A DNA stretch of 62,000 bases. It comes from Tubiluchus corallicola. Lineage: Eukaryota > Priapulida > Priapulimorpha > Priapulimorphida > Tubiluchidae. The notes beneath the pieces were generated by a model that was not told the origin of the DNA, ran no database searches, and was given only the letters and a program-made list of their open reading frames with translations. Every line of letters begins with the position of its first letter. The stretch's first letter is position 1. The position numbers and the translations under genes were made by a program. The stretch covers positions 1 to 62,000 of the forward strand of contig JAQGDQ010000460.1 in assembly GCA_030141605.1 (NCBI GenBank), read 5' to 3'. Shown here one piece after another: positions 14,415 through 25,356 of the stretch.

Positions 14415-15221
14415 ACAGTCAAACCTCGTTATAACGCCAACTTTTGCCCTGTCCAGATTTCCATAATATGTTAAATATAGGCAATACCATCAACCTCACC
14501 TACTGCCATCCGTCAACATATCTGCTTTGCCAAAAGTCTATTGTACATAACAAATTTACACTGTTATAATGCCAGCCAAGATAAAGTACAATGAATTGGT
14601 TCTGAAAAACAGCCATAACATTGTAAAAACAAGGACTTCTGAATAGAAAAACAATTATGATGTTTAAATTAAGATTTAGGTTTCGTAGCAAGTGACTGTA
14701 TGAAAGTGTTTTGAGTAAGGAATATCCATTTTAAGAATACAAGAGTTACGTAACTAAGCTTCAGTACTGAATTGATGTGAATTTAACATCTGTAAAAGCT
14801 GCTTGACTCAAGGTCAAGTTATAAGCTCCAGCTATTTATATTCTTAATTATGCAGTAATGTGGCGTTGGGACCGGGTGTGGGTCGCCTGGCTGCATATTT
14901 CTCTTATCAGGAGGCAGCAGTATTTCACAAGATTGCTACTCCATGTTGTGTTACCTAAAAGCTTTGCAACGCACCGCCATAGAAATACACCTGCATTAAT
15001 CTTGTTAATGCAACAAAAATGTATAATGTAACGTATGTATTGTTGTAGGTATATTAATATCATACTATTTATGACATATTAAAATTAAATAGGAAACAAA
15101 AAAAGAGGTTATAGACTAGAATGGCTTTGATATTTAATGAACCTCGCCTTGCCGACAAGCCCGGTATAGCGCCATATTTAGTGGTGTCCCAGACCTGGTG
15201 TTATAACCAGGTTTGACTGTA
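14415..15221. mobile_element. pogo/Tigger-like MITE (TTATAACG type)
   Basis: Left end ACAGTCAAACCTCGTTATAA and right end the inverse of TACAGTCAAACCTGGTTATA form a terminal inverted repeat of about 20 bp around an ~800-bp interior without coding potential. It lies just downstream of the C1QBP stop codon. Confidence 0.82.
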
Positions 15222-15463
15222 CATTCAGACAATGGTGATATCTACCCATTAAAACTACATTGTACTTTTCAGTAACAAACTGAAAATACCTTACGTTACC
15301 TACTTTTTCCACATTAACTAAAAATACTCTTGTTGTAACTTTCGAAGAAATGAACTGAACTTCCTCTGAGCTGCTTCGTTAACGATGCTAATTACTCTGC
15401 ACAAGTAATCATGTTTTTCTTATCTTGTACAACATTTGCGTGAATACGTTTCAGCACAATTAC

Positions 15464-15610
15464 CTAATCAGAGGCAAATTTCTTCAGCTTTTCCAATAGA
15501 TCAATGTACAGGTTGTGCTCGTAAATGGTCGAATATTGAACAAGCTTGTCTGTAAACTCATTGTTGATGCCCCGATCATCGAGATAGTTCATTAGCAGAT
15601 CATACAGGTT
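15464..15610 (-). CDS. C1QBP: C1QBP exon 6 (C-terminus)
   Basis: Acceptor TATATCTAG. Encodes NLYDLLMNYLDDRG through KKFASD to TAG at 15466-15464, the most conserved part of the family (C-terminal helices used in trimer packing). Confidence 0.97.
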   Translation of the reverse strand, partial: NLYDLLMNYLDDRGINNEFTDKLVQYSTIYEHNLYIDLLEKLKKFASD

Positions 15611-18600
15611 CTAGATATAATAATAAACAAAAATAACGTAATAATGAAACAATGTAATGTAATAATAAAATGTAATATTAACAAATAATAAAGCTCGCAA
15701 AAGCAAGCCCTCGAGACGTTATTACGTACGGATTTTCGACAAAAATAAAATCCAGAATTAAATGCCCATGGCCACAATCGATGATACGTATTACGGTACA
15801 AAGGTACAAACAGAAGACAGTGTTTCACAATACCCAGAAAATAAAAATACAATATATTACATTCTCGAATAGTGATAAGCGATTTCAAATTCTGGAATCC
15901 GATTGTAATCTTGTAATTTGATATCACAATTCATCTTTTGCGAGGATTTTTAGTATTTTAGCCACATGTTTTAATGATCGTAGTGAAATACGTTTAATAT
16001 AGCTTTCACGGCTTTCGTCACTGTCTGCCATTTTCATACTCGCAAACTTGTTTTATAGACACGTACCAGTTTTATGTCAATTAGTTAATAACTACACGCA
16101 TCACGTGTCAATGAATTTTAAGCCCCCAGTTTGCAACATTGTGGTGTGCAATTGTGCACAATTGTGTACGGCGAGAAAAACAACAAAAGAAACACAAAGA
16201 TTTCATTTACTCATGATAAAATGCTGCCTTTACGGTGTGTACACTTATATTTTGCTCTTGATAACTGAGTTACTTGTTCAATCGCCGATTATATAGATTT
16301 GTTCACGGTTACAATCGAGATTAATTCTTCTAATCTAGTAACTACCCATCACCATTCTTGAAACCTTGTGTGGCACGACTTTGCACAAATCATCGAAATT
16401 AACTTAAAGTTCACTAAAACAGTTAGTTGATCAGTCCAACATGTTTCGACATATTAATTCCTTCACCAAGGACCTAAAATTAATCAAATACGATTGACTA
16501 AACAGCATTTTTACACAAAGACATTATGAACTCCCGAAACCGTAGCTTTGGTGTACATTAAGTTACTGTCTTTCGTCAGCTCATCAATGTGGCCACATCG
16601 CCTAAAGAAAACAACCTGCACCTCTAATCACATTCCTAATACAGTGTTCCCTCGTTACTTTGCAGTTCGTTTATCGCGTACTCGCTGTTTTTCAAAAATA
16701 TTAATGTAAAATATTTATTGCGGTATTTTCATGGGTTTTTGCGGTACTCCGTCTAAAGTATTTTTGCACATGCGTAGTACGTATTGTACAGTAATGTATA
16801 GATTTGATGAATTTTGCATAAAAAATCACAAAATGTATAAAAATATATTAAAAATATTAATTCTGACATTAAAAGAACATTATAAATCATAAAAAAATAC
16901 CAATTACAGTGAATAGTGTATTTATTTGGCGGATCAATACACACCAAAAACGAAATGTAGTACTTGAGCCCTTGAAATGCTATTACCGACGTGAGATTGT
17001 ACATAACACACGATTGAACATTTAAGTAAAGTTTTTTACAAGGTACATGTACAGTATGGGAAAAGTCATTAAGGGAATAGGAAAGGGTTATGTATAAGAG
17101 TGTGGGGAGGGTTTATAAAGACTTAAAATTATGTATAACTACTAAAATAAGTATAGCGTCCCTACATCGCGGAAATTCACTTATCGCAGGTGGGCCTGGA
17201 ATGGAACACCCGCGATAAGTGAGGAAACACTGTACATGTATAATGTATGTATTAAGTGTATATGTATATATGCAAGCAATGTAATGTATTTAAGCTCACG
17301 AGGTTTCTTGTAGATAATGTACATATTACGTTACTTAATCTCCCTTGACTAACCTGCACCTCTAGCGTCCTAATTTCAAGCCCTGCCTTGATTTGCTTAA
17401 CCCTTTCTCACTATCAATGTTGCACTGATAAGATTTTCTTTTAATCGGTTAGTTTTTTTGGCACGTCATTTTGTAATTATTGTTTCGTACTATTAAATGT
17501 ATATTGCTTTTTTGTGAGAAATAAATGAATAAATAAAAAAAAATAAGGTTTACGCAAATATTAGTCTTAGGCAGTATCTTTTAATTAAATTTAATAGCAA
17601 AAAAATCACTTACTCCATCCATGATGTCTGCAGCTACACTATACGTGTTGTCCTTGAACTCTCCTTCATGAAATGACACCTCATCAATTTGAAAAGTATC
17701 ACCTACAAACATTACAATTTATACAAAAAAGACACTTGAATATTTCCCTATGCACATGTTTATATTATCCCGATCATAATTACTCCGCAATGCATCCACA
17801 CTTGCTATTTGTTATCTATATAGTTTATTCACTGTCAGAACGTTAATTTCTCCATATGCATTCTTAATGTACATCTACAATTTTAACTGCAAATAGGACC
17901 CGTGATGCCATACAGTGCATTCATACATTGTACAGTGTGTCGTTATCACCATGCGATAAAATATTACCCGGGGGGGGGTAGACGGAAACAGAAATATTTT
18001 TATCGTCGGCCATATACGTCTGTACTGGACAAAATGGCGTCAGAACAATGAATGACCTCTTAACTTCAATGACATCCAAAGTGAACACGTCCCGTTATTT
18101 ATTTGTTGTTTATTGTCCTTTAATCCAATCAAGTCATTTTATTCAAAATTGGTGTAGTGCTACCAGATTTGGTGGGGCGTCCGCAAACAAAATGAATTTC
18201 GTATTTTGTATAACGTGAACTAGATGGCACTACCAAGTCTGCATTCTACCAAACGGCCCACGAAAAGAGTCGTGTTCACTTCGGATGTCATTGAAGTTAA
18301 AGAGGTCGTTTATTGTGCAACTGAAATAAAACGTTTCAACATTCACACAACATCTTGACTGTAGTATATCACCACACCACTTTAATAGATGGGCCTGACT
18401 TGCATCCGTTTCGTTTTACAGCCAATCAACTGGATTGTAATGTAATCGTAAGTCAATAACCAACCCGTATATTTATTACTATTACTGAGATTTTCATTAA
18501 ATACTGAAAGCTTTTATCTGTAGACATGCGTCGCAGTAGTTTACCGATGGCACAAATAAGTAATAAAATTCTTAAATAAATTAATAAAATTAAATTAAAA

Positions 18601-21600
18601 AGTAGCACTATTGCTGACATGAAGATAACATCACTACGATATTTAAACCAAAACACAATGCCTTGTCTTGATAAGCATGCTTGTGTTACCCCTTTATGCG
18701 TTCCGGCCTAGAACTGTGCACACACAGCTAACATGTTGCCTATGTTATTTGGTCGACAAAATTTTCTATTTCTAAAACTAGATGGCAGCACTTACTGTAC
18801 GCGTCTTCTGTTTGATCTGCAGCTTCAGTGTCCTCCATACACGAGCACTGAAAAGCTAACGTCTGACCACCTTTACAAACTTCAACTGAGAAATCTGGTC
18901 TTGATACCATCTGTAATGATTGAAGGAAGTATGTAAAAAAATAGCAAAAAAAACACATAAGGAAATATAAAGCTTAAAAGATACAGACATACCACCTCCG
19001 TTAACGACCGTCTCCGTACTCGTACAAATCAGGTTTTCGACCAGAAGATTCGAGCTGAAATTGTTTCCGCTCTCGACCAGAATTTCAGTACTACGCATGC
19101 GCAGCGCGCCCAGTAGAGCCGAGCGTAACCGACCGCACCCGAGAGTAGTCACGCACAATATTTGAATCGCCTAATATCGCTAAGTGCTTTCTCTGCTTAT
19201 TTTTCATGCAGGAACAATTATGTTTTTCTTATCAAGTATATCATATCTACTGTTTGAATAAACATTTTTGCATTATTATATTTCGTTTTGGTAATACGCT
19301 ACAGTTCATTTGGTGCTTGAGAACGGATTATTTGCTTTTACGTTATTTCTTATGGGAATAAATGATTCGGGGTACTCAACCAAATCGGTTTTCAAACACT
19401 TTTTAGGAACGAACAATCTGAACACAAGACAGAGACAATAATCGGTCTACATGTAATAATAGTGGGCGTTCGAAATCTAGCAAACTACAGTACGTATTAA
19501 ACAATGGAAATAACCACGTGACATGCGGGCTGTTTTTTCGAGCGCTCAGGAAAAATCAATGGCACTGCCGGTGGCGATTTAGCCACGCCTACCAGCGATG
19601 CATCGAGATTGTTGAAGAGTTACAATAGATAATACCGTGAATGCATACAAGTGCTCGCAACATACTGAAATAATGTGCTGTATAATGTAACTTTAATGAA
19701 GAGTAGTCGCAATAGAGTTTTAAATCTATTAGATCATGACAAAAACTTTAAAGTGCGTTATAGGTTCACATTTTATAAATTAAAATTATTTATGTTTTTT
19801 TAAAATTAAAGGGTATGCAGTATATGCGTTGCATGTATGGACTACATGCCACTACAACGCGCACTGCTATTAGTGCATTGTTTTACATAGTGATGTGCCA
19901 TAGACATTGTTTTAATCAACTTGCACTAAATACTACTTATGACATAATGTGAACTCATCTTACCGGTCCCATTTCAGGCAATTTGTCGTCTTTCATATCA
20001 AATTGTTCCGCAGGTGGTGCTGCATCTACCGTATTGCTCACATTACACATTACTGTAATTCTGTAAAGACGGTACAAACAAGTATAAAAGTATCTTTTAT
20101 AAGTCTCATAAGAACTTAACTGGAGTGGGCAATAATGTGGACCGTCAGTGTTGTGGTCATGGATTGGTTTGTAATCCCAACGTTCCAGGTTCAAATCTAG
20201 GTTGAGTCAATGTTATGGTCTTGTAGTCATGGATTGGTTTGTAATCCCAATGTTCCAGGTTCAAATCTAGGTTGAGTCAATGTTATGGTCTTGTAGTCAT
20301 GGATTGGTTTGTAATCCCAATGTTCCAGGTTCAAATCTAGGCTGAGTCAATGTTGTGGTCTTGTAGTCATGGATTGGTTTGTAATCCTAATGTTCCAGGT
20401 TCATATCTAAGCTGAGTCAATGTTGTGGTCTTGTGGTCATGGATTGGTTTGTAATCCCAATGTTCCAGGTTCATATCTAAGCTGAGTCAATGTTGTTGTC
20501 TTGTAGTCATGGATTGGTTTGTAATCCCAAGGTTCCAGATTCAAATCTGGACCGAGCCTCAGCCTTCGGGCACTTTACAGGGTACACAGTTTTGAGCTAC
20601 AGTATAAGATTGGATCCAGTTTTTCTTTAAAACAGGTCAAGATTTGCATAATAGAGTTCATTTAAATGTTAGATAGCGTCCAACTGTGTAAACCAGTTGT
20701 ACATCAATTCGTATTAATGACGAATAAGAAAAAACGTTGCACTGCATAACCTACTTTGGGTAACTCGCTCAGACTTGAGATAAGGTACATATTCCAGATT
20801 TTAAACAAGATGTTCATATAGCAGTTATGTTTAGCAAATTAGCATTATTAACACTATTAACTCGGTTCTTACTTTTCGTCTTCAACTTGTCGGGTTAAAG
20901 TGATAACAGAGCCATCTGCATTGATATCGAAACCCTCTATAGCTGGTAGCTTTTCAGTGGTCGACGTGGTCTTTTCAGCTTCAATTTCATCCACAAGAAA
21001 ATCCGATAACTCTTTGCTACCTAAAAAAATTAAACTTGCCTCAAAATTAAGGCTAAATGGGTGCCAGCATAGAAGCTTCATCTTTTGTGTGAATAGATGT
21101 TTCCCAGGTACTAAGGAATATGCTAATATGGTTACCATTTACACATTTGTTACTGTCCATATTCATTAGAATCTGAATTGAATTAACGTACGCTACAGTA
21201 CCGTTTAGCTGAGATTACATTTGTATATAAAATTTGGGATTATAATTACAATTAGCAAATTAATTTATTTTACCATTAGGCAAAGCAAATGTTAAGAGTC
21301 TCACTCTAATGCAAGATTTAGCTGTACAGAAGTTGTATTATTGTGTTTACACCGGAGGAGCTTCTTATTCTACCAGTTAAGGCTCGTTCCCTCATTTTTA
21401 TTTAATCAGCAGGTTCCCAGCAGGGGTGCACCGGATCCAGTCCTGTATGGGATCTGGATCTCCGCGTGTTACTGTACTAATTGTATTGTAATTCTGAACA
21501 TTTGATCAGCACCTCAGTGTTTACTACATAAAATGTAATCTCTATTTGTTGAGTTTAAACTAAAAAACCGCCAAACTACGGAAGATGGCTCGAAATTTTT

Positions 21601-22938
21601 AGGAGATGTTTTTGTGGCAATAGCATTATCTTCGCGAGCCGTATGCTACTAGGAATCACAGCTTGAAGACTGTTGGTATTGCTTGCACTACAAGTATGAC
21701 GGCATAAAACTAGGCGATGCACTATTAAATTTCCAGAGACTTTAACATTAAAAAATTTAAGACTGTTCAGGTACTTAAGCACTTATGTATATTTCTTTCA
21801 CAATCGGTGTGTAATCAGTAGCTTTATGCATAGAAAAATAGAAATACAAACAGAGCAAAATCTGACAAACATTTCTGCTGGATACATTAAAATTACCGGA
21901 TCTCGGGATCCGGATCTGGTACATATCTAGTTCCCAGTTTGGGAAACAAATCTCCTAACATTAATGTTAACGTCTTTGATTGTCACATGAGACTTTAAAT
22001 AGTTTACATGACGTGAGGCAACAAGTATGCTGCAGGTCCATGAGCAATATAATGCAAGTTAGAATTCAAGTTTTTGCTTTATTTTAAAAATTTTGGTCAA
22101 GATTTTTCAGTGGTTTTTAAAATGTAGGAGAAATGAAAATGTAAACTGGAAAAATACTTGTAAAACCTCGGAAAAATAATACAGAAATTACGGTTCCAAA
22201 ATTTAAAAAACTTCGACGAAAACAAAACTGAACTAAAAGTGCCGTTATCAGCAAACCAAAATAAAAAAAATTCATTTCACTTTCGGTAACAAGTCTGGGC
22301 ACAGATAACCTTACCCAGAAAAATTTCGCAAAAAATATCTCATGTCTTATATACATCATTTATAATAATGTAATATCACTTTTTTCAGTATAACCATAAG
22401 AAAGAAAAAAGTGGGTTAGCCATTAGCTTAAATTGTAAATCACACTGGATCTGCCACAATGAATTTTCGAGCCCAAGCAACTCTTTTTTGCAATTTCAAA
22501 AGTTTTAAACATGCTAAAATACATGGAACAATAAAAATTAAATACTTGGAGGACGGTATCAGCAAAATGATAAAGGTTACTAGAAATTCTGGAAGGGTTG
22601 GTAAATGTACCAAAGTAGTATACGATTACAAGTACAAAGAATAAAGCAGATACGCGTTAATACAATAACAGTAACAAAAAATAAAGAATAAAACAGTAAA
22701 TACTTTTAGTGTGCACTTGAGCAAAGCCCGCAATGTTCGTGCATGTGACTGGCTTTAACAAGGTAGCTCTAGCGCCGGGTAATGTTTGGTGATGCAATTC
22801 ATTAAACGCTTTGCATTGTGGCACAGCTAATGTTCGTAACAAACGGCTTCCATGCTGATGTGACAAAAGTGACTGTCGTGCACAGCAGTATATCTGTGAT
22901 GACAATTTTTGTAGAGTTTTTGCTGTAGAAAAAGACAT
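15464..22938 (-). CDS. C1QBP: C1QBP/p32 (MAM33 family) mitochondrial matrix protein, complete, 6 exons
   Basis: Exons in order on the minus strand: 22938-22704, 21020-20873, 20060-19964, 18910-18796, 17702-17614, 15610-15464. All introns are GT-AG and every phase agrees, giving 276 codons plus TAG; human C1QBP has 282 residues and also six coding exons. Residues 1 to about 75 form a Ser/Arg/Leu-rich mitochondrial presequence with few acidic residues. The mature part has SDFLVDEIEAEK, then VITLTRQVEDEKITV, an acidic linker, FSVEVCKGG, QIDEVSF and the C-terminal helix LYDLLMNYLDDRGINNEF through LEKLKKFASD. p32 forms a doughnut-shaped acidic homotrimer in the matrix, needed for mitochondrial translation, and can also bind C1q and other ligands. 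The start is placed at the second ATG (22936-22938) because it fits a presequence better; an in-frame ATG at 22978-22980 would add 14 residues. Introns hold pogo-like, hAT-like and long-inverted-repeat elements and a tRNA-like array. Confidence 0.95.
16640..17234. mobile_element. pogo/Tigger-like MITE (TTATCGCG type)
   Basis: Left end ACAGTGTTCCCTCGTTACTT and right end the inverse of TACAGTGTTTCCTCACTTAT, TA-bounded, ~595 bp, non-coding. It lies in C1QBP intron 5. Confidence 0.8.
17614..17702 (-). CDS. C1QBP: C1QBP exon 5
   Basis: Acceptor GTTTGTAG, donor GGA|GTAAGT. Encodes DTFQIDEVSFHEGEF and AADIMDG, the conserved penultimate strand region. Confidence 0.95.
18045..18316. mobile_element. 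Short element with ~45-bp terminal inverted repeats
   Basis: Left arm ACAATGAATGACCTCTTAAC and on through TTCAATGACATCC and AAGTGAACACG. The right arm is its near-perfect inverse (inverse of ACAATAAACGACCTCTTTAA ... AAGTGAACACG). The interior is about 180 bp. No target duplication is clear. It lies in C1QBP intron 4. Confidence 0.82.
18796..18910 (-). CDS. C1QBP: C1QBP exon 4
   Basis: Acceptor ATTACAG, donor ACA|GTAAGT. Encodes MVSRPDFSVEVCKGGQTLAF and an acidic loop, ending in phase 1. Confidence 0.94.
18982..19412 (+). mobile_element. pogo/Tigger-like MITE (family H), degraded copy
   Basis: Starts TACAGACATACCACCTCCGT and shares the interior with 25466-25986, including TCGAGCTGAAATT, AGGAACAATTATGTTTTTCT and AACCAAATCGGTTTTCAAAC. 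The right end is eroded. It lies 71 bp upstream, in gene direction, of C1QBP exon 4. Confidence 0.8.
19964..20060 (-). CDS. C1QBP: C1QBP exon 3
   Basis: Acceptor CTTTACAG, donor CCG|GTAAGA. Encodes ITVMCNVSNTVDAAPP and an acidic linker to EMGP. A 70-bp tandem array starts about 77 bp upstream of it in gene direction. Confidence 0.93.
20137..20570 (+). repeat. 70-bp tandem array with tRNA-like unit, 6 copies
   Basis: Units recur at exactly 70 bp (GGATTGG at 20161, 20231, 20301, 20371, 20441, 20511). Each contains GGATT-GGTTTGT-AATCC, which forms a 5-bp stem with a 7-nt loop. This is followed by CCAGGTTCAAATCTAGG, which matches a T-arm/B-box. The last unit has the perfect T-stem CCAGA/TCTGG. 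It is antisense to C1QBP in intron 2. Confidence 0.85.
20590..20632 (-). mobile_element. Family A end fragment
   Basis: Contains CTACAGTATAAGATTGGATC followed by AGTTTTTCTTTAA, matching the terminal 40 bp of family A. The rest of the element is absent. Confidence 0.65.
20873..21020 (-). CDS. C1QBP: C1QBP exon 2
   Basis: Acceptor TTTTTTTAG, donor GTAAGA. Encodes SKELSDFLVDEIEAEK and ADGSVITLTRQVEDE, the first helix and strand of the p32 fold. Ends in phase 2. Confidence 0.95.
21421..21929. mobile_element. hAT-like MITE with perfect 8-bp target duplication
   Basis: GTTCCCAG occurs immediately on both sides (21413-21420 and 21930-21937). The element starts CAGGGGTGCACCGGATCC and ends in the inverse of TAGATATGTACCAGATCC. 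An 8-bp duplication and CAGGGGTG-like end are hAT hallmarks. No transposase frame. It lies in C1QBP intron 1. Confidence 0.88.
22704..22938 (-). CDS. C1QBP: C1QBP exon 1 (presequence)
   Basis: Encodes residues 1-78, from MSFSTAKTLQKLSSQ to GFAQVHTK, with the positively charged targeting sequence. Donor AAAA|GTATTT, phase 1. The alternative upstream ATG lies at 22978-22980. Confidence 0.85.
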
Positions 22939-25284
22939 TGCAGTTTTGAATATAAAGCAAGAAACTACACTATCGCACAAGCCAACATGTGAGTCCCTGC
23001 CGCCTTTTTAAACAGAAGGTTGTCACGAAATAAAGTTTTTTTTAGCTAAAAAATATTTTTTATTTAAGGCAAAAAGTGAACTTTTTACGATACACAATTT
23101 TCTTTCTTTTTCAGAAAATATGTTAGAAGCATTTTTTGTACCAAAGGCGGAATATTGTTGAAAAAAACATTATTTGCTGCTGAAATATCTGGCCTGTTAC
23201 CACAACAGCTGTTCTTCACGTGTTTTCTGAGCAGATAGTGTTTTGTGGACATTCTGAAAAGTATGCTGCGAAATAAATTTAGTAAATTTGATTTTCGGGC
23301 TTTTCGATTTAAACTGATTTCGAAAGAGCTTAGTTGTTTATCGTGTTCTGGAATATTTCCAATAGACTGGCTGGTTTATTTAGTTTGAATGTACGCTTGT
23401 GTGATTTATCATACTGTGTTAATTTATAGATCATATTGTAGAAAAACATAGACCATATTGCAGAGAAACATTGGTTTGACTAGCCTATTTTTCAACTGCC
23501 TACTTTTCTATGCCGTCTTCATAATCTAGCTTCTAAGTTACTTTCATTTTTGGTCTTTTGCATTTCATAATTAATATGATCATTGTATAATTTGTACAGT
23601 ATCATTGGATTTTCATATATTTCTGCAATGATGCATTCACTTCATGACATGATTTCTAATAATACTAATTAACATTTCATTTATCAGGGAATTCTCTCAA
23701 GTTTTGCTTTTAAATGTTTTGTAGTTTTTCCCACATATAACTTGCAGAATGCCCCAAGTCTCATGTATTGCACATTTACTACTCAATTTAGAATGTAGGT
23801 AAATTTACTTCATGGTCACTACATGTCATTAATAAGGTTTTCGACTTTTCACCTATTACTTTTTGTTGAGCAACGTAGTGCAAGCAGCATGTGCGGATGT
23901 TTGTCATGGCTCATGCCACCGGCAGTTGAAAGAAACAAACCCACAACAACAACCCACACCATACCATATCAGTCACACCAGACCACACCACCTTACCACA
24001 TCACTCACACCACCCTACCCAAGCCATACCACCTATGCCATGCCACCACTGCTGTTGATGCTGATGATGGTAATGGTTGCAAAAAACACCAGTGACAGCA
24101 GCAGCAGCAGCAACAACAGCCTAAGGAAACCCTGCAAAACACTTTGTGTAATGTGCATAGTAAAAACTGCGGCATGACACCCCATTATTAGACCAATCCA
24201 CTAATGATCATTAACATGCGAACATTTTACATGGTCTTTGTTTACTGCTTCTGTAATGACGTTAAAGTTGCCTAACTGTACAGATGCAACTTACACAGCC
24301 AACTTACTGAGCTTAATAAAATAATTCAATTCAAAATGTGCATTTATTTCCATATTCATGATACAACTGAGGCAAGTAAATGTATTTAATTATCACAATG
24401 GAAATAGGATGGCGAAAGACCAAGACGGTCAACTAGTCAAGCCATCCTTCAATGGATGTATGTGATTATTGGGATGACACTGTAGTTGTTTCACTCATGA
24501 AAAGTAGTGAAATTACATTATAACTATTTTACTTAGCACCTTGATCTGTTTAAAATTCTCTAATCAACTTTAAATAACTGAAGGATGAAAATGCAATAAA
24601 AAATATCTAAGCATACAGGAAAGTGATGAACAAAAAGCAGTGGTAAGTAAAATAAATAATGTGGTACAAATGACTATAAAAATGATCAAAATTCAAGCTG
24701 TCATATCGTTCATGCATAACTCAAAATGAGAAAAACATGCAATAATAACAATAATATTAAATAAAAAATAATAAAAAACAAACTAAATAAAATGAAAAGC
24801 AAGCTAGCCAAACAGAAATTTAAATAAACTTTCAAATAGAGAACTGAATCAAGCTGCAAAATACTTGCATTAAAACAATAACAGAAGTGTCTGATTAAGC
24901 AGTCTGTAAGCAGTGTACAATGGATTATGCCACTAAAAAGAGGTTTCCTAGATTTTTCCCCAGTGAAAAATTACAAATAAAAAAAAACTTGGAATTATCC
25001 TGTTCTTGTGGGCTACAGTAAAAGAAGCCCACCTTGTTGTGTAGCCCAGTTCATCCTCTTTCCAAAGAGCTGTAGAACTCTCTTCAAGACCACCAGGATA
25101 TATTATAAGATCATTTTTTGCATATGTGTTCGGTCAAAATTTCGGTTGGGGGGTCTAGAAAAACATTTTGCATGTTTCTATGAGCCTGTCACGAAAATAA
25201 ACATACATATTATAGTGTTTCCATCAATCTAGTGACGTGCTTTCTCTTCTCGTTCAGGTATCCGAGATTTCATCAACTTCGATA
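22939..25284. other. Intergenic region between divergent C1QBP and TMEM120
   Basis: Both genes start outward from this 2.3-kb segment, so it should hold both promoters. I see no clear TATA box or CpG cluster, no exon and no multi-copy repeat. A short CAG/CAA run lies near 24098-24119, and a CA/CC-rich stretch at about 23940-24040. Confidence 0.5.
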
Positions 25285-25356
25285 ATGAATGGACCATCGC
25301 ACTCAGGTTTGCTGGAGAATTGGGAAAATTTAGAAGCAGAATATAAAAGCCTGGAG
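25285..25356 (+). CDS. TMEM120: TMEM120 exon 1
   Basis: ATG at 25285 gives [20 protein letters not shown], matching the family N-terminus in length and WENL position. Donor GAG|GTAACG, phase 0. A CAG preceded by pyrimidines at 25249-25258 suggests a spliced 5' UTR exon further upstream. Confidence 0.88.
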
